The translations under genes and the position numbers were made by a program. A DNA stretch of 64,000 bases from Clostridia bacterium (GTDB lineage Bacteria > Bacillota > Clostridia > Oscillospirales > Acutalibacteraceae), in NCBI GenBank assembly GCA_017439545.1, contig JAFSIW010000031.1, positions 80,748 to 144,747 on the forward strand, in the 5' to 3' direction. Below are positions 46,365 to 55,899 of this stretch, in pieces (within the stretch, counting starts at the first letter, position 1; every line of letters begins with the position of its first letter). The notes under the pieces are model-generated. The model saw only the letters and a list, made by a program, of their open reading frames with translations, ran no database searches and had not been told where the DNA came from.

Positions 46365-47518
46365 TATAAATCTCCCATAAATGCAGATTTCACTTTATCA
46401 AAGAAAGATCTTCGATTCTTATAATTATTCTCATTGAGGGACTTATCAAACTCTCGTAATAGTTCCTTTTGTTTAGAGGATAAATTCTTGGGCACCTCCA
46501 AAACAACCTTCACATATTGATCACCGCGTAAAGAAGTGTTCACACGATAGATTCCTTTTCCCTTCAGTTTGAATACGTCGCCGGGCTGCACACCCTCAGG
46601 AATATTGTACCTTACGTTGCCGTCCAAGGTGGGAACAACGATCTCATCCCCCAATGCGGCTTGGGCATAGGTCAACGGGAACTCACACCACACATCATAA
46701 CCACGACGCTCGAAAACCGAATGAGCACGCACAGTCACGTTGATCCGCAGGTCACCCGAGGGTCCGCCGTTTTCACCGCAATGACCGCCGCCGCGGATCA
46801 CAAAGGTTTGCCCATCATCAATACCGGCGGGCACCTTAATGGTTTGCTTGGTGGTGCGCCGAACCTTGCCTTTTCCGTTACAGGTTTTGCAAGGATGCTC
46901 AATGGTTTTACCTTTTCCGCCGCATCGATCACAAGTGCGTTGTGTTTGCATGACACCGAAGGGGGTGCGTTGTTGCACTCGCACCTGACCGGTACCTTGA
47001 CAAGCCGAGCACACCTTGGGACTGGTACCTTCTTTTGCTCCACTGCCCTTGCAATCAGAGCAAGTTTCAATACGCGTTACATTTACCTCTTTTTCACAGC
47101 CGAATGCGGCCTCTTCAAAGGAAACTACAATATTAATCTCAGCGTCAGCGCCTTGACGAGGTGCATTGGGATTCGCACGTCTGCCGCCACCGCCAAAGAA
47201 ACTACTGAAAATATCGCCAAAATCACCAAAGTCAACGTTAAATCCGCCGCCGTAGCCACCACCATAGCCGCCTGCACCAAAGTTGGGGTCAACACCCGCA
47301 TGACCGAATTGATCGTATTTAGACTTTTTGTCTGCATCCGATAAAACAGCATATGCTTCGTTAACCTCTTTAAAGTTTTCCTCGGCTTGTTGATCGCCCG
47401 GGTTTAGGTCGGGATGATATTTCTTCGCCAGTTGACGATAGGCTTTTTTGATCTGATCGTCAGTTGCACTGCGATCCAATCCCAAAACCTCATAATAATC
47501 ACGTTTGTTATCAGCCAA
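46364..47518 (-). CDS. dnaJ: chaperone protein DnaJ
   Basis: DnaJ delivers clients to DnaK and triggers its ATPase. The 384-residue product has the J-domain with HPD (LAKKYHPDLNPG), a Gly/Phe region (about 75-115), four zinc CxxCxGxG repeats (CSDCKGSG, CSACQGTG, CDRCGGKG, CKTCNGKG) and the C-terminal substrate domain. It is separated from dnaK by 67 bases holding a hairpin with a U-tract. Confidence 0.98.
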   Translation of the reverse strand: MADNKRDYYEVLGLDRSATDDQIKKAYRQLAKKYHPDLNPGDQQAEENFKEVNEAYAVLSDADKKSKYDQFGHAGVDPNFGAGGYGGGYGGGFNVDFGDFGDIFSSFFGGGGRRANPNAPRQGADAEINIVVSFEEAAFGCEKEVNVTRIETCSDCKGSGAKEGTSPKVCSACQGTGQVRVQQRTPFGVMQTQRTCDRCGGKGKTIEHPCKTCNGKGKVRRTTKQTIKVPAGIDDGQTFVIRGGGHCGENGGPSGDLRINVTVRAHSVFERRGYDVWCEFPLTYAQAALGDEIVVPTLDGNVRYNIPEGVQPGDVFKLKGKGIYRVNTSLRGDQYVKVVLEVPKNLSSKQKELLREFDKSLNENNYKNRRSFFDKVKSAFMGDL

Positions 47519-47529
47519 AATGTTTCACT

Positions 47530-47575
47530 CCAAAAACACAACTTTGCAGCCCGAAGGTTCCTCCGAGCCGCAAAG
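47530..47575 (-). terminator. partial terminator between dnaK and dnaJ
   Basis: On the - strand CTTTGCGGCTCG pairs with CGGGCTGCAAAG (12 bp with two G-T pairs; 10-base loop) and is followed by TTGTGTTTTT. It would lower dnaJ and rmuC levels relative to dnaK, or act as an RNA end protected from decay. Confidence 0.7.
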
Positions 47576-47585
47576 ATTCACTATA

Positions 47586-49421
47586 TTATTCGCCCTTGGT
47601 ATCGTCAACCTCGGTGTAGTCAGCATCATATACATTGCCATCAGCAGCGGGTTGACCTTCAGCGGCGCCTTGTGCAGCTGCGGCTTCCTGTGCAGCCTTA
47701 TACACTTTTTCAGAAATCTTATAAATTTCTTGTTGCAACCCTTCGGAAGCGGCTTTGATCTTCTCAATATCGTCGCCTTTCAGCGCCTCTTTGGTTTCAT
47801 CGATCTTAGCCTGTACGGCGGCTTTTTCGCTTTCTTCCAGTTTGTCGCCCATATCATTCATGGTCTTTTCACATTGATAAACCATTTGGTCGGCGTTATT
47901 GCGGATGTCCACTTCTTCACGACGCTTTTTATCTTCGGCAGCAAATTGTTCTGCTTCTTTTACAGCACGATCAATATCTTCTTTGGACATATTGGTAGAA
48001 GCGGTAATGGTAATGTGTTGCTCTTTACCGGTGCCCAGATCCTTGGCGGATACGTTCACAATGCCGTTTGCGTCAATGTCAAAGGTAACTTCAATTTGAG
48101 GCACACCACGGGGGGCAGGAGCAATACCATCCAGATGGAATACGCCCAGAGTTTTATTGTCTTTCGCGAATTCCCGTTCCCCTTGCAGAACGTGTACTTC
48201 TACCGAAGTCTGACCGTCAGCAGCGGTAGAGAATACTTGGCTCTTTTTGGCAGGAATGGTGGTGTTACGTTCAATAACCTTGGTGTTGATGTTACCCATG
48301 GTTTCGATACCCAGCGACAGCGGAGTCACGTCAAGCAGCAACAAACCTTTCACGTCACCGCCCAAAACACCGGCTTGCAAAGCGGCGCCAACAGCAACAC
48401 ATTCATCGGGGTTGATACCCTTAAAGGGCTCTTTGCCGGTAAAGTTCTTGATAGCCTCTTGCACGGCAGGAATACGGGTAGAACCACCCACCAGCAAGAT
48501 TTTATCAAGTTGAGAAGCGGTCAGGCCGGAGTCGCTCAAAGCCTGACGCACGGGAGCCATAGTAGCCTCAACCAGATCAGCGGTAATTTCGTTGAATTTA
48601 GCACGAGTCAAAGTGGCCTCGTAGTGTTTAGGACCGGTTGCGTCCATGGTAATAAAGGGCAGATTGATATCAGCGGTGGTCATACCGGACAGATCAATCT
48701 TGGCTTTTTCAGCGGCCTCTTTAATCCGTTGCATAGCCATTTTATCGTTAGTCAGATCAATGCCGTTTTCGGCTTTGAAGCCGGCAACGATCCAATCCAT
48801 AATCCGTTTATCAAAGTCGTCACCGCCTAAACGGTTGTTACCTGCGGTAGCCAGAACCTCTTGCACGCCGTCGCCCATCTCAATGATAGACACGTCAAAG
48901 GTACCGCCGCCCAGGTCGTATACCATAACCTTTTGGTCGGTTTCTTTGTCAATGCCGTAAGCAAGAGCAGCGGCAGTAGGCTCGTTGATGATACGTTTTA
49001 CTTCCAGACCGGCAATCTTACCTGCGTCTTTGGTTGCCTGACGTTGTGCGTCGGTAAAGTAAGCGGGAACGGTGATAACTGCTTCGGTAACGGTGTCGCC
49101 AAGATAGGCTTCGGCATCCGCTTTCAGCTTTTGCAAAACGATAGCGGAAATCTCTTGAGGAGTATAACTCTTATCGTCAATGGTTACTTTGTAAGCAGAA
49201 CCCATTTCGCGTTTAATGGAAGCAATGGTGCGGTCGGGATTGGTGATAGCTTGACGCTTTGCCACTTGACCCACCATGCGCTCACCTGTTTTAGAAAACG
49301 CAACCACCGAAGGAGTGGTTCGGCCGCCTTCAGCGTTGGCGATTACAACAGGTTCGCCACCTTCAATCACAGCCACGCAAGAGTTGGTTGTACCCAAGTC
49401 AATACCAATAATTTTTGCCAT
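47586..49421 (-). CDS. dnaK: chaperone protein DnaK (Hsp70)
   Basis: DnaK is the ATP-driven Hsp70 chaperone. The 611-residue product has [13 protein letters not shown], the second signature [13 protein letters not shown], the third signature [17 protein letters not shown], and the substrate-binding domain from about residue 370. It lacks the insert of Gram-negative DnaK, normal for Firmicutes. Codon choice is that of a highly expressed gene. Confidence 0.99.
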   Translation of the reverse strand: MAKIIGIDLGTTNSCVAVIEGGEPVVIANAEGGRTTPSVVAFSKTGERMVGQVAKRQAITNPDRTIASIKREMGSAYKVTIDDKSYTPQEISAIVLQKLKADAEAYLGDTVTEAVITVPAYFTDAQRQATKDAGKIAGLEVKRIINEPTAAALAYGIDKETDQKVMVYDLGGGTFDVSIIEMGDGVQEVLATAGNNRLGGDDFDKRIMDWIVAGFKAENGIDLTNDKMAMQRIKEAAEKAKIDLSGMTTADINLPFITMDATGPKHYEATLTRAKFNEITADLVEATMAPVRQALSDSGLTASQLDKILLVGGSTRIPAVQEAIKNFTGKEPFKGINPDECVAVGAALQAGVLGGDVKGLLLLDVTPLSLGIETMGNINTKVIERNTTIPAKKSQVFSTAADGQTSVEVHVLQGEREFAKDNKTLGVFHLDGIAPAPRGVPQIEVTFDIDANGIVNVSAKDLGTGKEQHITITASTNMSKEDIDRAVKEAEQFAAEDKKRREEVDIRNNADQMVYQCEKTMNDMGDKLEESEKAAVQAKIDETKEALKGDDIEKIKAASEGLQQEIYKISEKVYKAAQEAAAAQGAAEGQPAADGNVYDADYTEVDDTKGE

Positions 49422-49458
49422 AATAATGATCCTCCTAATATTTTACAGAAATTGTTAA

Positions 49459-49989
49459 CTAATCACAGTTGGCAACCACGACCATGGCGGGTCGGATTAC
49501 CGTTTCGCCCAGCATATACCCTTTTTGATATACCTGAGCAATGCTATTTGCACCCAAGTTCTCATCATCAATTTTTGAAATCGCATAATGATAATTGGGA
49601 TCAAATTCTTTTCCGTCGGTTTCAATCTCTTTGAGTCCTAATTTGGTCAAGGCCTCAAACAATGATTTCATGCTCATATCCATGCCTTTTTTGTACTCTT
49701 CGGGATTTTCGATTCCCGCATCGGCGGCACGGTCAAGATTATCCAATGCAGGTAGCAGTTCTTTCATAACCGAACACTTGGTAAATGCACTTAACTCTTC
49801 CTTTTCCCGCTGGGTGCGCTTTTTAAAGTTGTCATACTCAGCGGCAGTTCGCAAAAGCAGATCTTTTTGAGCGGCTAATTCTTGTTGCAACAGTTCTATT
49901 TCGGAAGGCTGTGACGATTCATCCTCCGCAACTTCTTCACAAACGGAGGTTTCGTCCAATTCGCAGTCATTTACTTGTTTTTCACTCAA
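49459..49989 (-). CDS. grpE: nucleotide exchange factor GrpE
   Basis: GrpE releases ADP from DnaK. The 176-residue product has an acidic disordered N-terminus, a long helix (about 30-90, AEYDNFKKRTQREKEEL) and the C-terminal beta domain ending YQKGYMLGETVIRPAMVVVA. I place the start at TTG 49989 (MSEKQ...), six bases after GAGGTG; a longer frame back to 50013 overlaps hrcA and has no ribosome site. It lies 20 bases after hrcA. Confidence 0.95.
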   Translation of the reverse strand: MSEKQVNDCELDETSVCEEVAEDESSQPSEIELLQQELAAQKDLLLRTAAEYDNFKKRTQREKEELSAFTKCSVMKELLPALDNLDRAADAGIENPEEYKKGMDMSMKSLFEALTKLGLKEIETDGKEFDPNYHYAISKIDDENLGANSIAQVYQKGYMLGETVIRPAMVVVANCD

Positions 49990-50009
49990 AATAAACACCT
50001 CAAAATCAT

Positions 50010-51020
50010 TCAAATATATAAGCTTAAGTTGCCGGCGGTTGCCTTAGCAACAAATTCTACAGTTGGAATCAGTCGACGATAATCGTTTTTCATAGGACCT
50101 AAAACCGCAAGTTTCCCTTTAAGATCTCCCTTTAAGGAGTAATCAGTTACCACCAAAGCGGCGTTTTGCAAGGCAGAGTCCCCCAATTCGTGACCGAGAT
50201 AAACCGCGGTACCATCGCTTTTATTCAAAAAAGGTAACAAGGATTCTCTGCGAGCAAACAGCTCAATAACCAATGAAGGCGAAAACTCCTTATAAAGCAA
50301 AAGATTGGGTTGACCCTCTAAATGCAGATTGGTTCGCACCGCTTCTTGTGCCGCATCGAATATTTGCTCTAACAAAGGTGCATATTTTAAAGTGTGTCCG
50401 CCAAAGGAAACAGCCAAGGTTTGCGCCATCGCAGGCGTGATGCGCGATAAAGGCAAATCAGCGAAACGCTCATTGATCACCTGCACAAACAACTGGATTT
50501 CTTGTTGTGTAATAGGCAAATCAAGCTGACAGAGCTTGCTTTTCATCAATCCGGAAGAGGTAAGAATGGCAATTAATACCGACGTACCGCTCATTTGCAA
50601 TACTTCCACCCTCTTAAGGGTCGCCTTTGCAGCAACAGGCGTAGTAGCAATTGCCGTACATCCCGTTATCTTTGCCAAGGCTTTTCCTGTTTCAGCGATA
50701 AATGTCTCGGGATCTCCGCGAAATCGTGGTAGATGATCCAATATCTGATTACGTGCCTGATTAGATAAGGTGGAAGCGGGCATCAACTTTTCGATATAAT
50801 AGCGATAACCATTAGCTGACGGAATACGTCCCGCCGAAGTATGGGGCTGAATCAAATAACCACGCTCGATCAAGTCACACATATCATTACGAATGGTTGC
50901 TGAGGAGCATATATCATTCAGCCGAGCAGAAACTGCCTTAGAACCGACCGGTTCGCCGGTTTGTATATAAAGCTCAACAACACTACCCAAAACATAATCT
51001 TTTCGTTGCGCAGTATTCAT
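50010..51020 (-). CDS. hrcA: heat-inducible transcription repressor HrcA
   Basis: HrcA represses class I heat-shock genes by binding CIRCE. The 336-residue product has an N-terminal winged helix (YIQTGEPVGSKAVSARL, SSATIRNDMCDLIERGYLIQPHTSAGRIPS) and the dimerisation/insertion domains. It is the first gene of hrcA-grpE-dnaK-dnaJ-rmuC and is itself behind a CIRCE element, giving feedback control. Confidence 0.97.
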   Translation of the reverse strand: MNTAQRKDYVLGSVVELYIQTGEPVGSKAVSARLNDICSSATIRNDMCDLIERGYLIQPHTSAGRIPSANGYRYYIEKLMPASTLSNQARNQILDHLPRFRGDPETFIAETGKALAKITGCTAIATTPVAAKATLKRVEVLQMSGTSVLIAILTSSGLMKSKLCQLDLPITQQEIQLFVQVINERFADLPLSRITPAMAQTLAVSFGGHTLKYAPLLEQIFDAAQEAVRTNLHLEGQPNLLLYKEFSPSLVIELFARRESLLPFLNKSDGTAVYLGHELGDSALQNAALVVTDYSLKGDLKGKLAVLGPMKNDYRRLIPTVEFVAKATAGNLSLYI

Positions 51021-51040
51021 CCAATCCCTCCTTGTTCATT

Positions 51041-51067
51041 TTAGCACTTGTCGCCGTCGAGTGCTAA
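51041..51067 (-). promoter_or_regulatory. CIRCE operator of the hrcA-dnaK operon
   Basis: On the - strand TTAGCACTC, nine bases, AAGTGCTAA; the consensus is TTAGCACTC-N9-GAGTGCTAA, so one base differs in the second half. It lies just after the -10 of the hrcA promoter, where HrcA would block transcription. Confidence 0.95.
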
Positions 51068-51075
51068 CATGGTAT

Positions 51076-51104
51076 AATTTAACACGCTTTACATCATTTG
51101 TCAA
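51076..51104 (-). promoter_or_regulatory. promoter of hrcA-grpE-dnaK-dnaJ-rmuC
   Basis: On the - strand TTGACA (51104-51099), 17 bases, TAAATT (51081-51076), with the CIRCE element directly downstream. Confidence 0.85.
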
Positions 51105-51146
51105 GGGGTTTTACAAAAATAGTTTGACTTTTTTTGACCTTTAATA

Positions 51147-51182
51147 CAAAAAGAAAGAGAGGAATCAACTTTTCCCCTCTCT
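51147..51182 (-). terminator. terminator of the recJ-to-phosphoesterase run
   Basis: On the - strand AGAGAGG and CCTCTCT form a 7-bp stem (loop 13 bases) followed by TTCTTTTTGTATT, right after the last gene. Confidence 0.82.
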
Positions 51183-51183
51183 A

Positions 51184-51498
51184 TTATTTGTTAAAATAGG
51201 TAAAATATACCGTTACAGCTTTGGTTTCTCCGTTGCAATTTCCGGTAATTCTTGCACCGCCTAAACTGATCAATTCGGAAATTTCAACGCCCTTTTTATC
51301 GCAAGCATAAACCACTTTTCCTTCACAATTGATCTGCACTTGCGAATCAGTTAGCACAATCCGCCCCGCTTTGCCAAGAATGGTTTCTACGTTATTCTCA
51401 TCTCTGGCGGCGGCATAACGAATCGGTTTGCCTGAAATCCGTTTTAAAACCGCATCATTTGCTTTCAAATTGCGGTTACGGATCTTTTTAAAGATCAT
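51184..51498 (-). CDS. small hypothetical protein
   Basis: The 104-residue product has a basic N-terminus (IFKKIRNRNLK) and then alternating short beta-strand-like segments (RIVLTDSQVQINCEGKVVY, ISLGGARITG, KAVTVYFTYF). No membrane segment is seen and I do not recognise the family. ATG 51498 follows AGGAGTG at six bases. It is the last gene of the long - strand run, four bases after the phosphoesterase. Confidence 0.65.
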   Translation of the reverse strand: MIFKKIRNRNLKANDAVLKRISGKPIRYAAARDENNVETILGKAGRIVLTDSQVQINCEGKVVYACDKKGVEISELISLGGARITGNCNGETKAVTVYFTYFNK

Positions 51499-51502
51499 TT
51501 TA

Positions 51503-52345
51503 TCACTCCTTGGGAACAATATGCAAAACCGAAACCTCGGGTCGGTTAAACATGCGTATGGGATAGGGATAATTCCCTAAGCCGCCACTCACGTAAACGT
51601 GACCGGTATAGGTCTCAAACAGTCCTTTATCTGTTACGTACTCCTCGCCGTTCGAAAGTTCAGGAAGCAACGTACCGTCAAAATACAGCGGACCAACCAA
51701 AGGTAACTGTGCCACCCCGCCGTGGGTATCTCCGCAAAGGGTAAGATCGGGTCCAAACCAATTGAATGCCTCAAAATTCGGAATATGCGCAAGCAAAATA
51801 TTAAGAGAGTCATCATGTGGCTCATCAAATTCACGGAACAAATTAAATGTGTCGCTGTAATAAACGTTATCAATGCCGTACATCGTAACATGGTTGCCGT
51901 TGATTGTTAACGAATCGGTGCTATAGGAAAGCACTTGAACACCAGCGTTACTGAGTGCTGACAAATATTGCTCATCACCATCGTGCTCACCTGCCACAAA
52001 ATACACAGGAGCCAGAATAGTTGCCTCAGACATAAAAGAAATCGCTGTATCCATACCTGCGGTATCCCCGTTGGTATACATATCACCCGTAACACAAATC
52101 AAATCGGGTTTTTGCTGTTTAATAGCATCAAGTAAATAACAGTTATTTTTGCCATAGGTTGCACCGTGAAGGTCGCTTACCTGAACGATAGTAAGAGGCG
52201 TAATAACTTTAGCAGTAGCAACCGTAACCTTAGTGCAAGTAAAGGTATAGTTTTGCCAGTACCAGAACCCTAAGATCATGGCAACACAAAATAATACAAT
52301 TAAAATAGCGTTTGTCGCTTTCCTGCTTCGCTTAATATACTTCAA
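51503..52345 (-). CDS. membrane-anchored metallophosphoesterase
   Basis: A calcineurin-like phosphoesterase of 280 residues with an N-terminal membrane helix (NAILIVLFCVAMILGFWYW) and the catalytic domain outside or at the membrane face. Metal motifs: VQVSDLHG, VTGDMY, VAGEHDGD, LLAHIPNF and CGDTHGG. The third motif is normally GNH(D/E); here the metal-binding Asn is Glu (near residue 119). The layout is like YkuE/YaeI proteins acting on lipid or nucleotide phosphates; the substrate is unknown. It starts at TTG 52345 after GGTGAG. Confidence 0.85.
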   Translation of the reverse strand: MKYIKRSRKATNAILIVLFCVAMILGFWYWQNYTFTCTKVTVATAKVITPLTIVQVSDLHGATYGKNNCYLLDAIKQQKPDLICVTGDMYTNGDTAGMDTAISFMSEATILAPVYFVAGEHDGDEQYLSALSNAGVQVLSYSTDSLTINGNHVTMYGIDNVYYSDTFNLFREFDEPHDDSLNILLAHIPNFEAFNWFGPDLTLCGDTHGGVAQLPLVGPLYFDGTLLPELSNGEEYVTDKGLFETYTGHVYVSGGLGNYPYPIRMFNRPEVSVLHIVPKE

Positions 52346-52360
52346 AAACTCACCCGATCA

Positions 52361-53197
52361 TCACTTGTTTTTTGTTAATTGGGTATAAATGTCGTTCTTT
52401 TTAAAGCCGGTTACTTCGGCGGCGGCTTTAGCAGCCTTAGTTGGTGCTTCCCCTTGATTCATGAACTCCTCGGCTATGGCAGCAGCTTGTTCAATCGTAT
52501 ATTGTACCTTATCGCAATCGGCTGTATCTTTACCGCGCAAAATCAGGACAAATTCCCCTTTTGGCGGAGTTATTTCGTAACGTGCAATCGCATCACACAA
52601 CGTAGTACGCAATACTTCCTCGTGGATTTTTGTTAATTCCCGAATCAGTGCAATTTCACGATTGCCAAATGCCGCTTGCATATCTTTTAGAGTAGCAAGT
52701 AACTTATGAGGCGCTTCATAAAATATCATGGTGCGGCGCTCATTTTTTAGTTCTTCTAAATGGTCTTTACGACTTTTTTTATTCATGCTCAAAAAGCCTT
52801 CAAAGGTGAACCGACCGGAGGGCATTCCCGAAATAGCAAGCGCCGTAATCAGAGCACTGGGACCGGGCACCGACACCACCGGCACGCCTGCCAAATGGCA
52901 TTGTAACACAAGTTCTTCGCCGGGATCAGAAATCGCAGGCATGCCCGCATCAGTCACAAGGGCACAGTTTTCTCCCGCAAGAATCCGATCCACGATCACG
53001 TTTCCTTTTTCGAAGCGATTATGTTCATGATAACTGATCAGAGGTTTTTTCACCTCAAAACGATTCAGTAGTTTTAGGGTCACGCGGGTATCCTCCGCCG
53101 CAATAAAGTCGACCGATTCTAACGTTTCCAAAGCCCTGGGAGAAAAATCATTCAAATTTCCGATGGGGGTCCCCACTACGTATAACGTACCACTCAT
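52361..53197 (-). CDS. rsmI: 16S rRNA (cytidine(1402)-2'-O)-methyltransferase
   Basis: RsmI methylates the ribose of C1402 in 16S rRNA. The 278-residue product has VVGTPIGNLNDFSPRALETL, FIAAEDTRVTLKLLN, ISYHEHNR, and the SAM-binding TDAGMPAISDPG and VPGPSALITALAISG. Start and preceding stop overlap (ATGA), so it is coupled to the methyltransferase upstream. Confidence 0.96.
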   Translation of the reverse strand: MSGTLYVVGTPIGNLNDFSPRALETLESVDFIAAEDTRVTLKLLNRFEVKKPLISYHEHNRFEKGNVIVDRILAGENCALVTDAGMPAISDPGEELVLQCHLAGVPVVSVPGPSALITALAISGMPSGRFTFEGFLSMNKKSRKDHLEELKNERRTMIFYEAPHKLLATLKDMQAAFGNREIALIRELTKIHEEVLRTTLCDAIARYEITPPKGEFVLILRGKDTADCDKVQYTIEQAAAIAEEFMNQGEAPTKAAKAAAEVTGFKKNDIYTQLTKNK

Positions 53198-53943
53198 TGA
53201 TTTCTACCTTTTTGTTCGTAATATTCGCCGTATATTTCTTTAACTTCCTGTGTCATATTGCCCAAGGCATCTTCTAACAGCAAAGGCTTATCTACTACCA
53301 AGCCTTCCCCTGCCCCTTTTTTACCTTCAACCAAAAAGAGATTGGGGGCGAATTCGGCTTTTTGCTGTACAAATCGAATTCGTTTCGGTTCTAAACCCGC
53401 TTCATGCATGGCGCAAAGCACCTCAGACAGCCGTGAAGGACGATGACACATACAAAACCGTCCTCCTGTGTTCAGCACAGTTGCGGCAGCTTGGCAAATA
53501 TCGTTCAAATCACACATCACCTCGTGTCTGGCAATAGCAAGACCGCGAACAGGTGTAATCACTCCATCATCCGCTTTTTTATAGGGAGGATTCATCACAA
53601 CAAGGTCGTAACATCCCTTATTAAGATGGGTGTCAACTTGTTTAAGATCGCCGTTGATCACCGTTAAACGGTCTTGCAGGCCGTTTTCTTCAATTGCCAA
53701 TCGAACAAGATCTACGGCATCTTCTTGTAATTCCAACGCATCAATATGCATAGGTTTGCCGTTACGGCACCAAATCAAAGAGATGATCCCGCAGCCTGTG
53801 CCAAACTCCACCGTTTTATCGGATCGTTTAGGATCGGCAAACGCCGCCAATAAAACCGCATCGGTACCAAAACGGTGTACCGAGTCGGTAAACACTACCG
53901 TACTTTCGCCCAAATAATGCTTGCGCAACTTTTCGTGAATCAT
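53194..53943 (-). CDS. tRNA1(Val) (adenine(37)-N6)-methyltransferase, TrmN6-like
   Basis: A class I SAM-dependent methyltransferase of 249 residues. It shows the glycine-rich SAM site (VEFGTGCGIISLIWC), the acidic loop (DALELQEDAVDLV) and the catalytic NPPY motif for N6-adenine methylation (LVVMNPPYKK). Clostridial genes in this place, next to rsmI, are generally annotated as TrmN6. It overlaps prmA upstream and rsmI downstream by four bases each. Confidence 0.88.
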   Translation of the reverse strand: MIHEKLRKHYLGESTVVFTDSVHRFGTDAVLLAAFADPKRSDKTVEFGTGCGIISLIWCRNGKPMHIDALELQEDAVDLVRLAIEENGLQDRLTVINGDLKQVDTHLNKGCYDLVVMNPPYKKADDGVITPVRGLAIARHEVMCDLNDICQAAATVLNTGGRFCMCHRPSRLSEVLCAMHEAGLEPKRIRFVQQKAEFAPNLFLVEGKKGAGEGLVVDKPLLLEDALGNMTQEVKEIYGEYYEQKGRNQ

Positions 53944-54866
53944 TGAATCGGCCTCGCCGCAATCGCTGTCCAGCCGCGTTCACGGCAAATTTCTAACACT
54001 TCAAACTTCCCTTGCAGATTGTCTAACACATCTTGCTCGCGGGTATCAATAATACCACTCATGAGATACAGCGAGTTCGGCAACATAAAATCGCGAATGT
54101 TTTCGTTGAGCATCATGATCACGTCGGCAACAATGTTGGCGCAAACCACCTGAAATTTACCGTGGACCTTGTCGGTCAGATCACCGCAAATACCTGTAAA
54201 ACGCTCAGCAACCTGATTGGCTTGCGCATTCTCGATAGCGGTTTTAACAGCCAACTCATCAATGTCAACGCCAACCGCTTGCTCTGCATCCAACAGCAAA
54301 GCGGCAATGGACAAAATACCGCTACCGCATCCTACGTCAAGGACAGTTTCACCGCCTTGCAAATAGCGATCCAACAGTTCAAGGCAAAGGCGGGTGGTTT
54401 CGTGCGTACCCGTGCCGAAAGCCAGACCGGGCTCTAAGATCAATTCTTTTCTGCCGGTGTTTTGTTCCGGCTCCCAAGCGGGACGAATCATCAGCCGCTC
54501 ACCAATGGCAGTCGGATTGAAATATTTCTTCCAATTGTCAGCCCAATCCTCATAGCGGCAAAGGGATGTATCAAGTTCATATTGCACCCCTGAAGCGGAC
54601 AACAAATTACCCAACGAATCGGTAATTTCGGCAGGATTGACCGTAACGTCTAAGTACAGATGAATCTTGCCCACGGAACGGTCTCTTTTCAGCAAATCTT
54701 CGTCGATCAGATCAATATGAGCGATCTCTTCTACTTCCTGTTCCAGATTGCGATAGTCTTCCACATAGATGCCGCCGGTATTGGCAACACTGATAATATC
54801 GGTGGCTAAATCCAAATCCTCTTCCGAGACCGAAAAAACGACCTCGTTGTAATCGGTGTATTCCAT
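53940..54866 (-). CDS. prmA: ribosomal protein L11 methyltransferase
   Basis: PrmA methylates lysines and the N-terminus of ribosomal protein L11. The 308-residue product has a substrate-recognition N-domain (about 1-110), a flexible linker, and the SAM domain with GLAFGTGTHETTRLCL, VLDVGCGSGILSIAA, GVDIDELAV and VVCANIVADVI. In many Firmicutes prmA follows dnaJ; here it lies 6 kb away in another run. Confidence 0.95.
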   Translation of the reverse strand: MEYTDYNEVVFSVSEEDLDLATDIISVANTGGIYVEDYRNLEQEVEEIAHIDLIDEDLLKRDRSVGKIHLYLDVTVNPAEITDSLGNLLSASGVQYELDTSLCRYEDWADNWKKYFNPTAIGERLMIRPAWEPEQNTGRKELILEPGLAFGTGTHETTRLCLELLDRYLQGGETVLDVGCGSGILSIAALLLDAEQAVGVDIDELAVKTAIENAQANQVAERFTGICGDLTDKVHGKFQVVCANIVADVIMMLNENIRDFMLPNSLYLMSGIIDTREQDVLDNLQGKFEVLEICRERGWTAIAARPIQ

Positions 54867-54875
54867 ATGTTTCTC

Positions 54876-55874
54876 CTAATAAATAAATCCGATTTTCTTC
54901 ATAACCTTGCCCAAAGTTCTTCGTGCAATGGCCTCGGCTTGCTGGGCGCTGTTTCTCCAAGTAGTCTCTAACACATCGCGGTTGCTCATCAGTTCGTTAA
55001 AACGGTCTTGAACAGGCTTGAGGGTATCAACCACAGCTTCGCCAACCGCCATTTTAAAATCACCATAACCCTTACCGTCAAATTCCTTTTCAATTTCGGC
55101 ATAGGTTTTGCCGGTAACAGCAGAAAAAATGTCCATCAGATTGTTGATACCGTCTTTTCCTTCGGCATAACGCACGCAGGCTTCGCTGTCGGTTACGGCA
55201 CGCTTGAATTTTCGCATAATGTCATCGGGTTTATCCAAAATCGCAACCCAAGCGTTCACGTTAGGATCGGATTTGGACATTTTTTGGGTAGGCTCTTGCA
55301 ACGACATAACCCGAGCACCGATTTTGGGAATATAGGGTTCAGGAACCGTAAACACGTTGGGATAAATATTATTCATTCGGTTGGCAACGTCGCGGGTGAT
55401 TTCCAAATGCTGTTTTTGGTCTGCACCGACAGGAACCATATCCGCTTGATACAATAAAATATCCGCCGCCATCAAAGCAGGATAGCTAAACAAGCCTGCA
55501 TTGATATTATCAGCGTGTTTGGCAGATTTATCTTTAAACTGGGTCATACGGGACAGTTCGCCGAATTGGGTGTAGCAACTAAGAATCCACGCCAGTTGAC
55601 TGTGTGCCGCCACGTGGGACTGAATAAACAGCAAGGACTTTTCGGGATCAATACCAACCGCCATTAACAAGGCGTAGGTTTCCAGAATTTGTTTACGCAA
55701 TTTAGCGGGTTCTTGACGAACGGTAATGGCGTGCAAATCCGCCACGGTATAAATGCATTCATATTCATCCTGCATGGCAACCCAGTTGCGAAGAGCGCCA
55801 AGATAGTTGCCCAAGGTCAGCATTCCGCTGGGTTGAATTGCACTGTAAATGCGTTTTTTAGGTTGTTGTTCCAT
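54876..55874 (-). CDS. trpS: tryptophanyl-tRNA synthetase
   Basis: TrpRS charges tRNA-Trp. The 332-residue class I enzyme has the HIGH-like SGMLTLGNYLGALRNW, ADLHAIT, YPALMAADILLYQADMVPVGADQKQH, and the KMSKS loop in KMSKSDPN. It lies 26 bases after the kinase gene, so there is no room for a T-box leader. Confidence 0.98.
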   Translation of the reverse strand: MEQQPKKRIYSAIQPSGMLTLGNYLGALRNWVAMQDEYECIYTVADLHAITVRQEPAKLRKQILETYALLMAVGIDPEKSLLFIQSHVAAHSQLAWILSCYTQFGELSRMTQFKDKSAKHADNINAGLFSYPALMAADILLYQADMVPVGADQKQHLEITRDVANRMNNIYPNVFTVPEPYIPKIGARVMSLQEPTQKMSKSDPNVNAWVAILDKPDDIMRKFKRAVTDSEACVRYAEGKDGINNLMDIFSAVTGKTYAEIEKEFDGKGYGDFKMAVGEAVVDTLKPVQDRFNELMSNRDVLETTWRNSAQQAEAIARRTLGKVMKKIGFIY

Positions 55875-55899
55875 TATATTCTCATCCTTTTAGAAAAAT

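Noticed and set aside
47505-48830. A 441-residue + strand open frame opposite dnaK
   Set aside because: It is a shadow of the highly biased dnaK codons, with no ribosome site or family features. The same holds for 27645-28943 opposite ispH-S1 and 36270-37106 opposite the GH3 gene.
55875-55899. T-box leader before trpS
   Set aside because: Only 25 bases separate trpS from the preceding gene in the same direction.
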